From positions 8,117-39,179 of the forward strand of contig DBBW01000005.1 in the NCBI GenBank assembly GCA_002292405.1: 31,063 bases of DNA, given 5' to 3'. Position numbers and translations under genes: made by a program. This DNA is from Flavobacteriales bacterium UBA974 (GTDB lineage: Bacteria > Bacteroidota > Bacteroidia > Flavobacteriales_D > Sanyastnellaceae). Numbering within the stretch: the stretch's first letter is position 1; each line of letters opens with the position of its first letter. The notes under the pieces are model-generated. The model searched no databases. It was not told where the DNA came from and saw only the letters and a list, made by a program, of their open reading frames with translations. Below, piece after piece: positions 1 through 8,889 of the stretch.

Positions 1-605
1 GTTGATGTCGTGAAATGCTCTTCATCCATTTGAGACTCAGGGTTATGAACTAAAAGACCTTCTCTCACTAAGATTTGTTCATTTACTCGGTCAGTTCTCC
101 ATGTACAAAAATCATTTGCTTGATTCCAAGATACTCCTACTACTGGGTAGTCACGATATGCAGGGTGACGTAGGTAGTACTTTACCATTGGTTCATTGTA
201 AGCGAGCTTTTCACGCCAAGCTAATGTGTCAGGCAGTGCACGCTCAACAATTTCAGGGAATGAATTTCCGTAAACTCGTTCAAGCCATGTTAGGTACTCA
301 AGCCAAAACATATTTGTTACTTCTGTTTCGTCTAGATAGAATGAAGAAACAGTGACACGTCTTGGGGCGTTATCCCATGATCCCATTAGATCATCTTCAA
401 CTTGTCCCATTGTGTAAGTTCCACCCTCAACAAGTATAAGCCCTGGGCCAGTTTGTTGATCGAAAAAAGAAGGTCTTTCAAATCCTCCATTGTCAGATGA
501 GTTGTACGACCAGCCAGTAGCTCCAGAACGCTCTTTAAAGCATCCAGTGAGTGCGGCCATCATTACAAAAAGTGAAAGAATGCTAGTGGGTTGTTTCCAG
601 GTCAT
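1..605 (-). CDS. gldJ: GldJ-like gliding/T9SS lipoprotein, 3' end cut by window
   Basis: The minus strand is open from an ATG at 605 to the window edge (201 codons seen). The protein starts with a lipoprotein signal (hydrophobic stretch ending LTGC, Cys22), so it should be exported and lipidated. The mature part begins with a Gly/Asn-rich stretch, then the FGE-sulfatase-like fold signature: GPGLILVEGGTYTMGQ, PRRVTVSSFYLDETEVTN and YPVVGVSWNQANDFCTWR. This fold is shared by GldJ and GldK of the gliding/T9SS machinery. GldJ is preferred because gldJ is known to sit beside porU and porV in Flavobacterium johnsoniae, as here, and because the start of the domain resembles GldJ as I remember it. 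Only about the first third to half is present, so completeness cannot be judged. The next minus-strand gene ends 81 bases upstream, so the two may be cotranscribed. Confidence 0.85.
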   Translation of the reverse strand, partial: MTWKQPTSILSLFVMMAALTGCFKERSGATGWSYNSSDNGGFERPSFFDQQTGPGLILVEGGTYTMGQVEDDLMGSWDNAPRRVTVSSFYLDETEVTNMFWLEYLTWLERVYGNSFPEIVERALPDTLAWREKLAYNEPMVKYYLRHPAYRDYPVVGVSWNQANDFCTWRTDRVNEQILVREGLLVHNPESQMDEEHFTTS

Positions 606-686
606 CTTGTTCTTTGTTTATATGTTAGTTTATCGTTCTTGCAGGTAAGCTTGTCCGATAATAAATCGTTTTATGTCTATCTATAA

Positions 687-1703
687 CTAAAAAGTAGGGC
701 AAGGTATTTTACGGAACTTGCCTTTTCTTTGTTTACTGTCGAATTTTAAGGTCATACTAAGCTCGTGAGCACCACCTGTAGCTGGAGTTAGCTCTGATAT
801 TGTAATATCGTAACTATAGCCAAATCGCAAGATGTCGGTTTCGATACCTACAACCGCAATTAATGCATCTCTATATTCAGTAAATGCAATCCCTCTATAC
901 CACACCCCGCCAAATAAAGGCCCTTTGTTGACAAATAAGCCTAAGTTCATCTGCTTAAATTCAGCTTGTTGACGTAAAAGGAAGCTTGGAGATATTGACG
1001 CAACCTCTTCTCCTTTGATATTTGTTTTAATAGGGAGCTTGGCACCGGCGTGGATGGTAAGCTTCATTGGAAGACGACTTAATCCTACAACCAATGATTC
1101 ATTAGGTTCATTTAAGTGGTGAGCGGCAAAACCCAAATGAAATTTATTGGTGAATAGAATCACTCCAGTTCCGAAATCTACATTTTGGATTGTTCCTCCT
1201 CTAGGCGTGTCTTGAGTTTCATAAATAAATCCTCTACGGGGATCTATCATATCGCCAAACGTTAGGTTACTCCAATCTAATGACTTCTGGAAGTAGCTAG
1301 CTTCGAGAGCCGCTCTTAAAGAAATCTTACGAGTTAGATTTTGCTGGTAAGCATACATCCCCGTAATTCTCGTAGTCTTTAATGTGTTCTGACCTGCCTG
1401 ATCACTCATGACAGTTAATCCAAGCCCACCTTGGATATTTTTGACGTGTTGGTCATATGAAACTGCCTGAGTCACATACGACCCACTCATAGCAGGCCAC
1501 TGATTCCTGTAGGACATCACGAGTCTAGGATCTCGATTTCCTCCAGCAAAAGCTGGGTTTAAAAACAGAGGATTCGCATAATATTGCGTGAATTCTGCAT
1601 CTTGAGCATGCGCTTCATTTAGAGTGCATAAAGACATGATTCCCGCAAGAAGCGCGAATCCTAAAACGGTTGTTAGAGGTGTTTTCAACATAGAGGTTCC
1701 CAT
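687..1703 (-). CDS. PorP/SprF-family T9SS outer-membrane protein
   Basis: This encodes about 338 residues with a signal peptide ending near NEAHAQ, followed by the hallmark PorP/SprF opening DAEFTQYYANPLFLNPAFAG and alternating beta-strand segments typical of a 12-16 strand outer-membrane barrel. Family members anchor the T9SS or help deliver and attach individual adhesins and substrates at the cell surface. The frame stays open upstream to 1841, but that extension lacks signal-peptide character and would overlap porU. I therefore start at the ATG at 1703; the ATG at 1691 (MLKTPLTT) is an equally good alternative. The gene lies between gldJ and porU and diverges from porU. Several paralogues usually exist per genome, so whether this one is the core PorP or an accessory SprF-type protein is open. 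Confidence 0.88.
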   Translation of the reverse strand: MGTSMLKTPLTTVLGFALLAGIMSLCTLNEAHAQDAEFTQYYANPLFLNPAFAGGNRDPRLVMSYRNQWPAMSGSYVTQAVSYDQHVKNIQGGLGLTVMSDQAGQNTLKTTRITGMYAYQQNLTRKISLRAALEASYFQKSLDWSNLTFGDMIDPRRGFIYETQDTPRGGTIQNVDFGTGVILFTNKFHLGFAAHHLNEPNESLVVGLSRLPMKLTIHAGAKLPIKTNIKGEEVASISPSFLLRQQAEFKQMNLGLFVNKGPLFGGVWYRGIAFTEYRDALIAVVGIETDILRFGYSYDITISELTPATGGAHELSMTLKFDSKQRKGKFRKIPCPTF

Positions 1704-1830
1704 TGAACTCACAATAATACGGAATTTTAAGTTAATAAGCAGGAATAATATCTCTTGCTTATTTACGTTTGTTCCATGATTAGTTACGAAATTTGGTGAA
1801 ATAAACTTGGTTAACAACAAACTATTTAAA

Positions 1831-4800
1831 ATGATATACACACAGCTTCGTGTATTTGCTTTGTTTTTCTTGCTTATGTGTATAAAAGCTAGCGCTTTGA
1901 TAGGTCAAGTAGTTGAGGTGAATTTTGCATTCGAAACCAATAATAATGATTTTGACATTCTAGTAGGTGAAGTTCAAATTCAGTCAAAATGGACTGGTGT
2001 TGAAGTGTTGAGTAACAATTATGTCTGGGAATTTGCGGGCACCAATGTGGAAGATTTTAGAGTCACAGGTAACTTAGATAATCCCTGGAGAATCGTTAGA
2101 GGATCTAATACTGGAGAGTGGTTTGCGCAATTCAGGGCGCCTAAATATAGAATTTCACAAAATGGATATGTTGAGAGGTTAGTGAACTGGAGCGGGGTAA
2201 TTGGCAGTTCGCCAGCTGAAGATAGTAGAGTAATTAGAGTTTGGCCGGAACACTCTCAATTGTCTGAAGGAACATGGTTGAAATTTGCGACCGGGCAAGA
2301 AGGGATATTTAGGATAGGGTATTCAGACCTTGTAGCTTCAGGCGTGAACCCAGACACACTGATTTTCTCAGACTTACAACTTTACGGAAATGGCGGTCGG
2401 ATGTTGCCGTTTGATAACGATACGGACAGGCCACTTGATCTACCTCTATTAAAGGTTGAAACCCAAGGTGAAGAAGATGGTGTTTTCAATTCGGAAGATG
2501 CTATTTTTTTTCATTCTTCGGGTGTAGACTCATGGAACTGGAATGGGTCTAGTGAGCGTTGGTCTCACGAAAAACACAACTGGTCTGACAGTGCTTATTA
2601 CTACCTTAGAATAGATGGTCCTTCGAATCTAATTGGCAGTAGAATAGACAATCCGATCGCAAATAATTTACCGATTTCTCAAGAATGGTCTACCCATTTG
2701 GCCAGGAGATTTCATGAAGTTGAATCGCAGAATATTGCGCAAAGTGGAAGGGAGTTCTATGGCGAGCATTTCACGTATTTAGGCAGTCAGATATATGGAT
2801 TCAGTTTTAACATACCTAATCTTGTTGGTGATACTGGTTGGGTGGATGCGAGAATTGCGGGTAGAACTTTAGGAGCAACAAGTGATTTCACCCTGTTGTG
2901 TAATGGCGAGGAATCTCAAACCAGCGATATTTCCTTAAGTGAGAGCTCTCTTCTTTTGGCCCAAAAAAGGAATCTATCTATCGCAGTAGAAATGCCGGGT
3001 GATGGTATTGATGTTCAGTTGTCATTCGCTCCTGGAAATGAATCAGCGCAGGGTTGGATCGATTATGTAAGGGTTCAAGCATGGCAGAAATTGGTGGTTT
3101 CAAGTGGCCAGTTTTATATAAATGGTACACGTATGACCTCATTCATGAATTCAGCGAGATACACATTGGAAAATGCTGAATCAGTTGATGCTGTTTGGGA
3201 TATTACTAACCCTTTAGAATCTGTGAAAGTTGAGATTGAAGATTTAGGCGAGGAATTAGCGTTTAAAGCGAATATGGATACTACCAGAAGATTTGTTGCT
3301 TTTAGGCACAGCGCTGCTAATGAGGTTAGAGCTTTAGGTGAGGTAAGTAAAACGGATCTTCACGGATTGGGGCATTTGGATTTGGTTATTCTGACAGCTT
3401 TGCCTTTGGATTCAGCTGCAAGAAGATTAGCTATTCTTCACGCTGATAGAGGGATGAGGGTTGCTGTAGTAAATCAACGCCAGGTATTTGACGCCTTTTC
3501 TTCTGGTTCCCCAGATCCAACAGCTATAAAAATGCTTATGATGATGTTGCGCGATAGGGCAACAAACACAGAAGATGAGCCTAAGTATCTTACCCTTATG
3601 GGTGACGGAACGTTTCTAAATAGAAACCTTCACCCCGACGGGATAAACATCATTACATTCCAAAGTTCGAACTCTGAAAGCACTGTTAGTAGCTATGTAA
3701 CTGATGATTATTTCGGACTATTAGAAGATGGTATGGGTGAATCTCCGGGTGATAAACTTGCTATCGGAGTTGGGCGGATCCCAGCGACAGATCTTTCTCA
3801 AGCGTTAGGTTTTGTTTCAAAAGTAGAGACATACCTCGGAGCTTCAGGAGAATCATCTCCAACAGCCGAGTGTGAAGCAGGTGGAGAGTCATCAATTTAC
3901 GGATCTTGGAGAAATCGCATTATTTTTGTTACTGATGATCAAGATGGGAATAACAATGATGGGTGGCGTCACATGTCTGATAGTGAGGTTCATTCAGCGA
4001 GAGTGTCCCAAGAACACAATGAATATGACATCATTAAAATATATCCAGATTCATATATACAAGAAGCTACTCCGGGGGGTGAAAGGTATAACGCAGCAGA
4101 AGCTGATATAGCGAGGAAAGTTCAAGAAGGCGCGCTTATTATTGATTATATAGGTCATGGTGGCGCAAGAGGGTGGGCTCACGAGAGAATTCTAAATACA
4201 ACTACAATTAGAGAATGGACTAATAAAAACAGATTGCCGGTTTTCATGACGGCGACATGCGAACTTTCTCGTTATGATGATCCTGAAGTAGAATCAGCGG
4301 GAGAAATGCTGATTTTCAATCCTGATGGAGGCTCTGTAGGTATGCTAACAACGACAAGAACTGTTTTTAGCGGTGGTAACCAAGAGTTAAACACGGCATT
4401 TTTTAAAACTGTTCTCGATGAAGACTCCGGAACTGGGCAGTTGAGATGTTTGGGTGATATATGTAAGGATACGAAGAACAGCCCCGACGTTACAAGCGTT
4501 ACAAATATGAGGAATTTTTCACTTTTAGGAGATCCAGCTATGCTGCTCGCTTATCCTGCCTATAATGTATTCTTCACAGAAATTCCAGATACGATTAGGT
4601 CTTTAGATTTGGTGAAAATGAGAGGTTATGTGGGGACTTCCTCGGGAGATACATTAGAAGAATTTAATGGCCAGATTTACCCAACAGTTTTTGACAAGAG
4701 GTCTGAGTTAAGCACTTTAGATAATGATGATGTAGCTGGAGAGTTTAATTATACCATGTACAGGAATGTGATTCATAAAGGTCTTGCAAGTGTTGTTAAT

Positions 4801-5631
4801 GGAATATTTGAATTCGAATTTGTAGTGCCCAGAGATATTGATTATACATACGGAAATGGTAGGGTAAGTTGTTACGCTATTTCTGAAAACAACGAGACAA
4901 AAACGGATGCACATGGAGCTTCAGAAGAATTCATTATTGGGGGTACATCATCTTCTTTATCAATAGACGATCTAGGTCCTCAAGTATCATTGTACATGAA
5001 CGACTCCCTTTTTATTGAAGGCGGTGTAACAAGTGAAGATCCTTGGTTGTACGCCCGAGTTTTTGATGAGAGTGGGATAAATACTGTAGGAAACGGGATA
5101 GGACATGATTTAAAAGCTGTCTTGGATGATTCCTACGATTCTCCATATGTTTTAAACACTTATTTTACTGCTGACCTAGATACATATAAAAGTGGTACAG
5201 TTAGATTTCCATTCAATGATTTGGAGGATGGTGAGCATATTTTAGAGTTTAAGGTTTGGGATGTCCAAAACAACAGCGCCACAGCCCTTACTTCCTTCAT
5301 CGTCGTTAATTCATTTGACGTAGCTCTGGAATCAGTTATTGCATATCCCAATCCTGCCTCTTCTCATGTTTCATTCAGAGTTGCGCACAATCAAGTATGT
5401 AATCTTGTAGAGGCTGAGGTTGAGATTTATGATGCTTCAGGTCGTACGGTTAAAGTTTTCAAGAAAGATTTAGTTTCCCATGGTAGCTTAACAGATGTTG
5501 CATCATGGAATCTAATCGACGGAAGCGGAGCTGATGTGCCCGCCGGGCTTTATCTGTTTAAAATTAAAATGACGAAAGAAAATGGTACATATGCGCAATA
5601 TGGAAGTAAACTTGTCGTTTTAAGGCCGTAA
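1831..5631 (+). CDS. porU: Type IX secretion system sortase PorU (C25 family)
   Basis: The product is 1266 residues, normal for PorU. PorU is the surface protease of the T9SS that removes the C-terminal signal of cargo proteins and links them to lipopolysaccharide. A signal peptide (MIYTQLRVFALFFLLMCIKA) leads into a beta-rich N-terminal half. A gingipain-type C25 domain spans roughly residues 515-905, with the catalytic His776 in YIGHGGARGW and Cys810 in MTATCELSRYDDP. The last ~100 residues (from AYPNPASS near 1171 to GLYLFKIKM) form a T9SS CTD-like beta sandwich, known to stay on PorU. I chose the ATG at 1831; the in-frame TTG at 1807 adds eight residues ahead of a good signal peptide and is less likely. 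PorV follows after 46 bases. Confidence 0.96.
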   Translation: MIYTQLRVFALFFLLMCIKASALIGQVVEVNFAFETNNNDFDILVGEVQIQSKWTGVEVLSNNYVWEFAGTNVEDFRVTGNLDNPWRIVRGSNTGEWFAQFRAPKYRISQNGYVERLVNWSGVIGSSPAEDSRVIRVWPEHSQLSEGTWLKFATGQEGIFRIGYSDLVASGVNPDTLIFSDLQLYGNGGRMLPFDNDTDRPLDLPLLKVETQGEEDGVFNSEDAIFFHSSGVDSWNWNGSSERWSHEKHNWSDSAYYYLRIDGPSNLIGSRIDNPIANNLPISQEWSTHLARRFHEVESQNIAQSGREFYGEHFTYLGSQIYGFSFNIPNLVGDTGWVDARIAGRTLGATSDFTLLCNGEESQTSDISLSESSLLLAQKRNLSIAVEMPGDGIDVQLSFAPGNESAQGWIDYVRVQAWQKLVVSSGQFYINGTRMTSFMNSARYTLENAESVDAVWDITNPLESVKVEIEDLGEELAFKANMDTTRRFVAFRHSAANEVRALGEVSKTDLHGLGHLDLVILTALPLDSAARRLAILHADRGMRVAVVNQRQVFDAFSSGSPDPTAIKMLMMMLRDRATNTEDEPKYLTLMGDGTFLNRNLHPDGINIITFQSSNSESTVSSYVTDDYFGLLEDGMGESPGDKLAIGVGRIPATDLSQALGFVSKVETYLGASGESSPTAECEAGGESSIYGSWRNRIIFVTDDQDGNNNDGWRHMSDSEVHSARVSQEHNEYDIIKIYPDSYIQEATPGGERYNAAEADIARKVQEGALIIDYIGHGGARGWAHERILNTTTIREWTNKNRLPVFMTATCELSRYDDPEVESAGEMLIFNPDGGSVGMLTTTRTVFSGGNQELNTAFFKTVLDEDSGTGQLRCLGDICKDTKNSPDVTSVTNMRNFSLLGDPAMLLAYPAYNVFFTEIPDTIRSLDLVKMRGYVGTSSGDTLEEFNGQIYPTVFDKRSELSTLDNDDVAGEFNYTMYRNVIHKGLASVVNGIFEFEFVVPRDIDYTYGNGRVSCYAISENNETKTDAHGASEEFIIGGTSSSLSIDDLGPQVSLYMNDSLFIEGGVTSEDPWLYARVFDESGINTVGNGIGHDLKAVLDDSYDSPYVLNTYFTADLDTYKSGTVRFPFNDLEDGEHILEFKVWDVQNNSATALTSFIVVNSFDVALESVIAYPNPASSHVSFRVAHNQVCNLVEAEVEIYDASGRTVKVFKKDLVSHGSLTDVASWNLIDGSGADVPAGLYLFKIKMTKENGTYAQYGSKLVVLRP

Positions 5632-5648
5632 TCAAGAATCTGAGGTAG

Positions 5649-5656
5649 TACATTTG
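5649..5656 (+). promoter_or_regulatory. Candidate -7 element upstream of porV
   Basis: TACATTTG fits the Bacteroidota -7 consensus TAnnTTTG exactly and ends 21 bases before the porV ATG. The following bases (GCCTGA) are the same as those after the matching element in front of pdhA (8906-8913). No good -33 TTG lies at the usual distance, so this is a motif match only. It could give porV-ispF transcription independent of porU. Confidence 0.35.
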
Positions 5657-5677
5657 CCTGACGAATAAAACTATTTA

Positions 5678-6934
5678 ATGACGCATACATTTCATTTATT
5701 TCACTTAACAGCTATAGCCGTTATTTTGAATCTATCGATAGGAACTTCTGTTGCTCAACTAGATCCTGGGGAGGCGGCATCACTTGTTCAGTTAAATACG
5801 ATTACTACGGCAGTACCATTTTTAATGATTGCACCTGATTCAAGGTCAGGAGCTCTTGGTGATGCGGGAGTTGCTCTGTCTCCCGATGGCAATAGTCTTC
5901 ACTGGAATGCTGCGAAAATGGTTTTTTCTGAGAATGAGCTAGAAACGAGTCTTAGTTATGCTCCTTGGTTAAGGGCGTTAGTTGATGATATGAATCTTGC
6001 GTATCTAACGATGAATCGCAAGATTAATAAGAGACAAGCTTATGGTTTGGCTCTAAGATACTTTAGTCTTGGTAACATTACGTTTACGGATCAAGTAGGA
6101 ACTACGATTAGAGATTTTCAACCAGCTGAGCTAAGTCTTGATGCAGGGTTTTCACAAAAATTTACGGATAAATTTAGTGGTGGAGTTGCCGGACGGTTTG
6201 TTCATTCGAATTTAACTGGAGGAACGAGTGTTTCAGGGGCGGAGTCTAAGCCAGGTATAGCTGTAGCGGCTGATGTAAGTATGTTCTACACGAATAAAAA
6301 TGCAAATTGGGGAGGTAAAAATGGGATTTTTAACTTCGGGATGAACGTTTCAAACATAGGCTCTAAAATGAGCTATACAGAAACAGCAGCTCGTGATTTC
6401 ATTCCAGCTAATCTTCGTTTAGGTGTTGCTTATACTATGGAGCTTGATGATTATAACGACATTACTTTTACAATAGATGGAAATAAACTGCTCGTACCTA
6501 CCGCACCAGTTTATGATCAGCAAGATGGTAATACTATAGTAAGTGGCTTTTCAAATGACGTAGGTACCGCAACTGGTATCGTTCAATCGTTTTATGATGC
6601 TCCGGGTATTGTTGATTTCAATGATGACGGGACCTATTCTATAGTTCCAGGTAGTATTTTTCGTGAAGAGATTAGAGAAGTAAATCTTGGAGGAGGAATG
6701 GAGTATAGCTTTTCTGACGTATTTGCTTTTAGAGCTGGTTACTTCTACGAGCATTTTTCTAAAGGAAATAGACAGTTTATTACGATGGGTGCGGGAATGA
6801 AATACACTGTGTTTACAATCGATTTAAGCTACTTAGTGAGTACAACTCAACAGAATCCTTTAGCGAATACTCTTAGGTTTACTTTGAGGATGCAATTCAG
6901 TGATTTGTCAGATGCAGGGGATGCTGTAAATTAA
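5678..6934 (+). CDS. porV: T9SS outer-membrane protein PorV (LptO)
   Basis: The 418-residue product has a signal peptide ending near GTSVAQ and a FadL-like outer-membrane barrel. Recognisable family stretches are APDSRSGALGDAGVAL, SLHWNAAKMVF and SYAPWLRALVDDMNLAY. PorV is the shuttle protein that takes T9SS cargo from the translocon to the PorU sortase complex and is needed for most CTD-bearing substrates. The porU-porV order matches known flavobacterial clusters. A -7-like TACATTTG element lies 21 bases before the ATG, so porV may be transcribed from its own promoter as well as by read-through from porU. The stop codon shares one base with the ATG of ispF (TAATG), implying translational coupling of the two genes. 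Confidence 0.95.
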   Translation: MTHTFHLFHLTAIAVILNLSIGTSVAQLDPGEAASLVQLNTITTAVPFLMIAPDSRSGALGDAGVALSPDGNSLHWNAAKMVFSENELETSLSYAPWLRALVDDMNLAYLTMNRKINKRQAYGLALRYFSLGNITFTDQVGTTIRDFQPAELSLDAGFSQKFTDKFSGGVAGRFVHSNLTGGTSVSGAESKPGIAVAADVSMFYTNKNANWGGKNGIFNFGMNVSNIGSKMSYTETAARDFIPANLRLGVAYTMELDDYNDITFTIDGNKLLVPTAPVYDQQDGNTIVSGFSNDVGTATGIVQSFYDAPGIVDFNDDGTYSIVPGSIFREEIREVNLGGGMEYSFSDVFAFRAGYFYEHFSKGNRQFITMGAGMKYTVFTIDLSYLVSTTQQNPLANTLRFTLRMQFSDLSDAGDAVN

Positions 6935-7416
6935 TGGATATTAGAATTGGATATGGATATGACGTTCACCGTTTAGAGCAGGGTGAAGAATTGTGGATTG
7001 GTGGTGTTCTATTTCCGCACAAAAAGGGTGCCGTTGGTCATTCAGATGCAGATGTGCTTTTACATGCAATTTGTGATGCAATGTTTGGCGCTCTAGCGAT
7101 GAGAGATATAGGATATCATTTCCCCGATACAGACCCCGCTTACAAAGGCATTGATAGTAAAAGGCTACTCATAGAAAGTTGGAAAAAAGTTTCAGATAAA
7201 GGCTGGAATATAGGAAACCTAGACACAACGATTTGTCTTCAAACACCTAAGCTCTCACCGTCTATAGATGCTATGAGAGAAGTAATCGCTGAAATACTTC
7301 GCATTAATATTGATAAAGTCAGCATTAAAGCAACGACTACAGAAAAATTAGGGTTCGTTGGAACAGAAGATGGGATCAGTGCCCACGCTGTAATTCTTTT
7401 AAATAAGAAAGATTAA
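6934..7416 (+). CDS. ispF: 2-C-methyl-D-erythritol 2,4-cyclodiphosphate synthase
   Basis: This 160-residue enzyme has the usual IspF length. It catalyses the fifth step of the MEP isoprenoid pathway, cyclising CDP-ME 2-phosphate with release of CMP in the cytoplasm. Zinc ligands Asp10 and His12 (GYDVHRL) and His44 (LLHAICDAMFGALA), the HSDAD motif at 36-40, HFPDTD, and the C-terminal KATTTEKLGFVG motif are all present. The start codon overlaps the porV stop by one base, so it is the last gene of the porU-porV-ispF run. It converges with the DUF4956 gene 13 bases downstream, and no clear terminator hairpin was seen in that gap. The link to secretion genes is probably an accident of operon structure, although undecaprenyl carriers made from this pathway do serve the envelope. 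Confidence 0.97.
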   Translation: MDIRIGYGYDVHRLEQGEELWIGGVLFPHKKGAVGHSDADVLLHAICDAMFGALAMRDIGYHFPDTDPAYKGIDSKRLLIESWKKVSDKGWNIGNLDTTICLQTPKLSPSIDAMREVIAEILRINIDKVSIKATTTEKLGFVGTEDGISAHAVILLNKKD

Positions 7417-7429
7417 AACCTTAGATAGA

Positions 7430-8077
7430 TTAGGCTGAATTGTCCTCGAAATGGTCTGGCTGTAGGTCTTCGTAGAAATGAACTCGGATAACAGCCGTAT
7501 CTCTTAACAAGTCAAGCTTCCCGATTTCAATTGAGTGAATATCCACTCCTGTTCTTTCTTCTAAATCCTGTTTTAGTTCAGCTCTTCTTCCTACTTTAAT
7601 CAGATCAACTCTATCGTAAATAACTATTTTAGTGGTAAGATGCTTCACAAACCACAGGCGTTCTAGAACAAAAGCCAGACCCCAAATCCCAACATTAGCT
7701 ACAGCAATGATCCCCCAGACGAATTCTCTAGAAAGACCTTCCTCCCCAATGGCTTGAGGCGCTAAAGCATTGATGACTGAAAGTGTGATCACAATAAATA
7801 GGTAGGACATTTCCCTGATAGGAATAGCGTCAGTTCTATATCTGATGATGCTGAATATGGCAAATAACCCTAGAGCGAACCCCATCTCGATCTCTACGCC
7901 ACTAAGAAGAGTGCAAAGGAAGAAGACAGAAGTTGAGACAAGCATAAAAGTAAAGACGTAGTCACGGCGCTTAGATGCGAGGTGGTATATCATTCTCACA
8001 ACGACTAAACTTGAAATTAAGTTAGCGCTGAACCCTAATAAAAGAGCGGTTAATGATGAAATTTCTGCAGAGATCAT
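7430..8077 (-). CDS. DUF4956 membrane protein, partner of VTC-type polymerase
   Basis: The 215-residue protein has four or five predicted transmembrane segments in its first ~145 residues and a soluble C-terminal tail of about 70. The stretch LFAIFSIIRYRTDAIPIREM is characteristic of the DUF4956 family. Its ATG overlaps the stop of the upstream VTC-domain gene (ATGA), so the two are translationally coupled. Bacterial VTC-domain genes are often next to DUF4956 genes; a plausible inference is that the membrane protein anchors the polymerase or passes the polyphosphate product across the membrane, as the transmembrane part of yeast VTC does. The function of DUF4956 itself has not been established, to my knowledge. 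The small cytosolic-looking tail (LKQDLEERTGVDIHSIEIGK) resembles an ACT-like or ferredoxin-like regulatory domain, a guess only. Confidence 0.85.
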   Translation of the reverse strand: MISAEISSLTALLLGFSANLISSLVVVRMIYHLASKRRDYVFTFMLVSTSVFFLCTLLSGVEIEMGFALGLFAIFSIIRYRTDAIPIREMSYLFIVITLSVINALAPQAIGEEGLSREFVWGIIAVANVGIWGLAFVLERLWFVKHLTTKIVIYDRVDLIKVGRRAELKQDLEERTGVDIHSIEIGKLDLLRDTAVIRVHFYEDLQPDHFEDNSA

Positions 8078-8793
8078 ATTGTTTTTATTGCTTTTGTAGC
8101 TCGTCTAAGAACTTTGAGTTTTGAAAGGTACGTACGAGGAGATAAACTATCGTCAGAAGAAAGACGACCAAGAACATATTTGCTGATTTTAATTATTCGA
8201 CCTAATTGAGTTGTTCTTTCAGGCATGCTTCGGAGAAATACAAACAAAGGCGATCTCCTGTTAGTTTCTGCTTGTTTTAATTCGACAACCACGAGTCCAT
8301 GAAGAGGTTTGGAAATTTCTCCTTGAATAGAAGTATAGGTTAAGTTTGTATCTAAAGTTATTCTCTCACATCTATTCAATTGTGCTAAAGTAAAACGTGA
8401 GTAGCTTATGTATAAAACGGGACTTAACTCAGAAGCGAAAGGGACTCGTTCAGAAAGAAAACGCTTTTCAAAATCCGTTAATGGAGAATCCCATTTTTCT
8501 GAAGTACGTTGTATTCTCATCTTCATTGTGCGACCGTGAACATTTTTCTTTTTTATTTCTAAGAAGCAAATGTTAGAGTTTACATATAATCTTATCCTAA
8601 CTTTATATTTATTCTTTCTCTCTCTAATGTGGTCATTCAGACAGATGTTTTCAGGTGTATCGAAATATAGATTACTGTATTCAAATTGCCTGTTGCCATT
8701 AATCTCGAGGACTTTGTAGTCTTTGTCGAGTGATTTAGCGAGAGGGTCACACCAATTGTTTGGTATCAGAAACTTTTCTTCTCGTCTATCCAT
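8074..8793 (-). CDS. VTC-domain polyphosphate polymerase
   Basis: The 239-residue protein has the VTC/TTM tunnel fold signature, which in yeast Vtc4 polymerises polyphosphate from ATP. Residues matching the active-site set are visible: REEKF at 4-8, SNLYFDT at 40-46, paired basic residues KVRIRLY at 64-70, FLEIKKK at 77-83, GRTMKMR at 87-93, VVVELKQ (acidic metal ligand) and the C-terminal KISKYVLG lysine. All charged positions expected for catalysis appear intact, so it should be active, but triphosphatase activity of the same fold cannot be excluded. The ATG at 8793 is chosen; a TTG one codon upstream is less likely. It forms an overlapping two-gene operon with DUF4956 and diverges from pdhA. 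No SPX domain is present, unlike the eukaryotic enzyme. Confidence 0.88.
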   Translation of the reverse strand: MDRREEKFLIPNNWCDPLAKSLDKDYKVLEINGNRQFEYSNLYFDTPENICLNDHIRERKNKYKVRIRLYVNSNICFLEIKKKNVHGRTMKMRIQRTSEKWDSPLTDFEKRFLSERVPFASELSPVLYISYSRFTLAQLNRCERITLDTNLTYTSIQGEISKPLHGLVVVELKQAETNRRSPLFVFLRSMPERTTQLGRIIKISKYVLGRLSSDDSLSPRTYLSKLKVLRRATKAIKTI

Positions 8794-8889
8794 CAAAGCA
8801 ACAGACTCTAGCCCTTTAAGGTTTATAGATTTATATGAAGAAAAATAGTTTTTGATTGCGACGACAAATTATTCCTGTTGTTAGAGCTT

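Noticed and set aside
101..355. 84-residue open frame on the plus strand at the left edge
   Set aside because: It lies antisense to the gldJ coding sequence, which has a clear lipoprotein signal and domain motifs; the plus-strand translation shows no recognisable pattern.
1772..1809. Promoter for porU (GAAATTTG at 1788-1795 or TAAACTTG at 1802-1809)
   Set aside because: Each misses one key base of TAnnTTTG and neither has a properly spaced upstream TTG; not enough to call.
3872..4111. 79-residue frame inside porU
   Set aside because: Alternative frame within the C25 catalytic domain; its existence follows from porU codon usage.
7417..7429. Terminator between ispF and the convergent DUF4956 gene
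   Set aside because: The 13-base gap and its flanks give no stem longer than three pairs.
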